A stretch of DNA of 54,401 bases from Sulfurospirillaceae bacterium. GTDB taxonomy: Bacteria > Campylobacterota > Campylobacteria > Campylobacterales > Sulfurospirillaceae. The stretch's first letter is position 1. Every line of letters starts with the position of its first letter. The stretch is from assembly GCA_028692875.1 (NCBI GenBank), contig JAQUWL010000014.1, forward strand, positions 1 through 54,401, read 5' to 3'. Under the pieces are notes generated by a model. The model was not told the DNA's origin. It was given only the letters and a program-made list of their open reading frames with translations, and searched no databases. A program made the position numbers and the translations under genes. This document shows positions 52,170 to 54,401 of the stretch, one piece after another.

Positions 52170-52631
52170 CTACTGATAATCACGATTTTTAATCGCAACT
52201 TTTGCTTCACGCTCCGCATCTTTTTTCTTTAACGCTTCACGTTTATCGTGCAAAGCCTTGCCTTTTGCTAGAGCGATTTGCAACTTAACCAAATTTTTGT
52301 CACTCAAATAAACACTCAAAGCCACTATCGTCAAACCATCTTTATTGACTTTTGCATCAAGCTTTGCAATCTCTTTGGCGTGCAAAAGCAATTTTCTATC
52401 TCTTCTCTCCGTGGGTGCAAAATGACTATTTACACTCTCAAGATGAGATATATGGGCACCTATCAAAAAAGGTTCTCCCTTGAGAATTTTCACAAAAGAG
52501 TCTTTGAGATTTACTCTTCCTTTGCGAATCGCTTTAACTTCACTTCCTTGAAGTTGGATGCCTGCTTCGTATTTTTCCAAAATCTCATAATCAAATAGTG
52601 CTTTTTTATTTCTTGCTATCGTCTCACCCAT
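52170..52631 (-). CDS. smpB: SsrA-binding protein SmpB
   Basis: It delivers tmRNA to stalled ribosomes. The 153 residues have [46 protein letters not shown] and the basic C-terminal tail ([18 protein letters not shown]). The tmRNA gene was not found in the window. It follows ispE by 4 bp; the 67-bp gap to the TlpA-like gene is A+T-rich. Confidence 0.97.
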   Translation of the reverse strand: MGETIARNKKALFDYEILEKYEAGIQLQGSEVKAIRKGRVNLKDSFVKILKGEPFLIGAHISHLESVNSHFAPTERRDRKLLLHAKEIAKLDAKVNKDGLTIVALSVYLSDKNLVKLQIALAKGKALHDKREALKKKDAEREAKVAIKNRDYQ

Positions 52632-52635
52632 TAAA

Positions 52636-53403
52636 CTATTTCCTTATCCTAAAAAAACTACTTCCACTTCCACTAAAAAACCAACCCTCTTTTGAGTATG
52701 TTTTTATATCCTCGTGCAACATCTCGCAAGGCTCAAAAAGGTCGTTTAACTCTCTACATGTAAAGGTTTGCAACAAATCTTTTGAACTCATCTCTTCCAT
52801 GCTCTTTGCCAATGCCTCATCGGTGTTGTAAAAATGCTCTCTAAATGCCCTATAAACATCTTTTGTATCACAAAAAACAGATGGCGTAACCACCTCCAAA
52901 TCAAGAGGCTCTTCATCAAATAACACCACTTTTTCTCCAATGCCACTTACATTTGCACTAGAAAAATCATAAACAAAAAACGGCACATCAGCTCCCACTT
53001 TCGAGCCGATATTTGCAAGCTGTTCGACCGAAAGCCCAAGCTGGGCATTTTTGTTTGTCATATTTAGAAATGTTGCTGCATCGCTACTGCCACCACCAAG
53101 TCCCGCAAATGTAGGTATCTTCTTCTCTACATGTAGAGCATAGTGAGAGAAAAAATCATCAACTTTTTTTGCAAAACCATTTTCCCTCAAAGCCTGATAT
53201 GCTCTAAAAATGGTATTTTTTTCAAGCGGACAATCAAAATCTCCACGCAATTCAAAAACTTCTTGAGTCTTTTTTGGTGCAAAAATAAGCGTATCAAAAA
53301 GGTTTTCAACTCGCATAAAACGAGAAACAAGCTCATGATATTCGCCTCTCTTGCCAACTATTTTTAAAAAAATATTGACTTTTGCATACGCTTGTTGAAT
53401 CAT
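52636..53403 (-). CDS. ispE: 4-diphosphocytidyl-2-C-methyl-D-erythritol kinase
   Basis: Fourth step of the non-mevalonate isoprenoid pathway. The 255 residues belong to the GHMP kinases: [21 protein letters not shown] at the start, [17 protein letters not shown] as the ATP loop and GSGSSFFRI at the C-terminus. It is shorter than E. coli IspE (about 283), as in other Campylobacterota. Its ATGA overlaps the csrA stop. Confidence 0.95.
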   Translation of the reverse strand: MIQQAYAKVNIFLKIVGKRGEYHELVSRFMRVENLFDTLIFAPKKTQEVFELRGDFDCPLEKNTIFRAYQALRENGFAKKVDDFFSHYALHVEKKIPTFAGLGGGSSDAATFLNMTNKNAQLGLSVEQLANIGSKVGADVPFFVYDFSSANVSGIGEKVVLFDEEPLDLEVVTPSVFCDTKDVYRAFREHFYNTDEALAKSMEEMSSKDLLQTFTCRELNDLFEPCEMLHEDIKTYSKEGWFFSGSGSSFFRIRK

Positions 53404-53630
53404 TTTGTAAGTTTCTTGCTCAAGTCGACCAAAAGCTCTTCGCTTGCGTGCTTACTTGCCTCTACGTTGGCCGCCTTAACTGCTTCTTCAAGCTCTTCTC
53501 TGGAGATAAGAACCTCTTTGGGTGCATCTATACCAATCTTCACAACGCCCTTAGATATCTCCACTACACGTATCGTAATGTTCTTGTCAACCACTATCGC
53601 TTCGCCAACTTTTCTCGATAATACTAACAC
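53400..53630 (-). CDS. csrA: Carbon storage regulator CsrA
   Basis: A small RNA-binding dimer that blocks or stabilises mRNAs; in Campylobacter it controls flagellin with FliW. The 76 residues have LVLSRKVGEAIVVDKNITIRVVEI, VKIGIDAPKEV and a C-terminal tail longer than in E. coli, as in this phylum. The start is GTG inside the end of truB (7-bp overlap), and the stop overlaps ispE. Confidence 0.97.
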   Translation of the reverse strand: MLVLSRKVGEAIVVDKNITIRVVEISKGVVKIGIDAPKEVLISREELEEAVKAANVEASKHASEELLVDLSKKLTK

Positions 53631-54401
53631 GTTACTATCCTATTAAGTAAATATTTTACATTGTCTTCGCAAATCTCAACTACGGAAAACCATCCCTCGC
53701 TTGTGATTTTATAAATGCCTCTTTCTTTTTTTTCAAACATCTCTACATGTAGGACTCTCCCAAGCTCTACATCTTGCATATCTCCCAAATAACTATTGTC
53801 TGGTACATTTAAGTACTCTAGCGGATTGAGTGCTCTTTCATCATCATAGACAAATCTACCCTCGCTAAGCCTCTCAAGAGAACTCAAACAACCATCAAAT
53901 CCAAAACGCTTTGCCAAAAGTGAACCTATACTTCTAATATATCCGCCTTCACTAATAGCAATCTCAAATGTCAAAAAAGGGTGGCAATAGTGCAAAATCT
54001 TAAAATCATAAATGGTGCTTTTTATCTTTTTTAACTCAAAATCTTCGCCATTTCTTGCCAAAGCATAAGCTCTTTTGCCGTCTACTTTTTTAGCACAATA
54101 TTTTGGTGGCAAATACTCAATATCCCCCAAAAATCCTTTTGATGCTATCTCAATCGACTCTGGTGCAAATGGCATAATGGACTGTACAGACTCAACTTTT
54201 TCAATATCCAATGTTGGGCTATATGCCCCCAGCCACAAGGTTGCACGATATCGCTTTGGTGTTTTATCAAGAAACCTAAAAAGTTTAGTATATTGTCCAA
54301 ACGCAACGATAAGCACTCCGCTTGCAAAAGGATCAAGGGTGCCTGAAAAACCAGCTTTTTTAATGCCATATTTACGTTTAATGCTCCCCAAAAAACGATT
54401 T
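53624..54401 (-). CDS. truB: tRNA pseudouridine-55 synthase (partial, N-terminus outside window)
   Basis: It converts U55 of tRNA to pseudouridine. The frame is open to the window edge (the last visible codons read NRFLG), and the first 15-20 residues of the family are missing. The catalytic Asp lies in AGFSGTLDPFASGVL; YGIKKAG precedes it and KRAYALARNGEDFEL follows. An internal TTG at 54391 should not be taken as the start. It carries one TACATGTA site. Confidence 0.93.
   Translation of the reverse strand, partial: NRFLGSIKRKYGIKKAGFSGTLDPFASGVLIVAFGQYTKLFRFLDKTPKRYRATLWLGAYSPTLDIEKVESVQSIMPFAPESIEIASKGFLGDIEYLPPKYCAKKVDGKRAYALARNGEDFELKKIKSTIYDFKILHYCHPFLTFEIAISEGGYIRSIGSLLAKRFGFDGCLSSLERLSEGRFVYDDERALNPLEYLNVPDNSYLGDMQDVELGRVLHVEMFEKKERGIYKITSEGWFSVVEICEDNVKYLLNRIVTC

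Larger units (their letters stand above)
1494..53761. repeat. Dispersed palindrome YTACATGTAR, about 22 copies (25 copies of TACATGTA)
   Basis: Reading both strands by eye, I find TACATGTA starting at 1494, 1685, 3118, 4437, 12269, 12814, 15606, 16409, 17331, 18920, 23079, 24943, 24956, 30492, 31519, 32193, 33810, 34635, 37662, 40898, 48319, 48607, 52755, 53128 and 53754. In all but three the flanks are Y on the left and R on the right. Most lie inside genes and in more than one reading frame. Two long stretches have none (4445-12268, 40906-48318). The entry marks the range of copies, not a continuous repeat. Confidence 0.8.

Noticed and set aside
54145-54391. Complete truB starting at the TTG at 54391
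   Set aside because: The frame is open to the window edge and the N-terminal family residues would be missing, so the gene is cut by the window.

Overview
The window looks like a chromosomal segment of a Campylobacterota (Epsilonproteobacteria) bacterium, probably a free-living relative of Campylobacter, Sulfurospirillum or Sulfurimonas. It is A+T-rich and densely packed, with many 1-20 bp gene overlaps. Several gene blocks match orders I remember from Helicobacter pylori and Campylobacter jejuni: csd3-pgbA-glcD; ispG, priA, pseudopilin, two small genes and uvrB; mfd-ccmA-csd1-folC-lptE-leuS-secF-secD-yajC; and truB-csrA-ispE-smpB-tlpA-clpS-clpA-aat. No tRNA, rRNA, CRISPR array, insertion sequence or prophage was seen.

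Layout. 1-1650: feoB (cut by the window edge) and feoA, with a striking inverted repeat upstream. 1763-4429: a membrane-anchored degenerate GGDEF/EAL protein and an N-carbamoylputrescine amidase. 4450-5935: a small accessory island with a RusA-like nuclease carrying an extra C-terminal domain, overlapping a MazF-type toxin-antitoxin pair. 5942-12951: Nudix hydrolase, CorA, the cell-shape peptidase Csd3, a PgbA-like protein, GlcD, YihY and ComEC. 12956-18958: DnaB, IspG, PriA, two type IV pilin-like proteins and two small conserved proteins. 19023-25798: UvrB, a SprA-related HExxH protein, Ppk1, a DnaQ-like exonuclease, TrpF and Rpe. 25816-28015: a STAS/CheX-like protein and an HDOD protein. 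28188-31017: L28, a K+ channel, ArgJ and a DUF465 protein. 31040-39904: MagIII, YmdB, Mfd, bactofilin CcmA, M23 peptidase, FolC, a diguanylate cyclase and LptE in one compact minus-strand series. 39906-45556: LeuS, a small membrane protein, SecF, SecD and YajC. 45583-54401: Lnt, MetK, Aat, ClpA, ClpS, a TlpA-like lipoprotein, SmpB, IspE, CsrA and TruB (cut by the window edge).

How the genes work together. Envelope building is prominent: Csd3, Csd1/2-like peptidase and CcmA shape peptidoglycan, LptE places LPS, SecDF-YajC drives export, and Lnt matures lipoproteins. DNA repair and replication are also well represented: UvrB, Mfd, MagIII, PriA, DnaB and an exonuclease. ClpS, ClpA and Aat form a complete N-degron module. 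Signalling is represented by two c-di-GMP-type proteins and the CheX/HDOD pair.

Most notable signals. A 10-bp palindrome, YTACATGTAR, recurs about 22 times across the window, mostly inside genes and on no particular gene strand, far above chance. The RusA-like gene is coupled to a toxin-antitoxin pair. The mfd reading frame continues upstream to the stop codon of ccmA with no ATG. Two signalling proteins have lost catalytic residues. Strong inverted repeats sit at feoA, between priA and ispG, and at several convergent gene ends.
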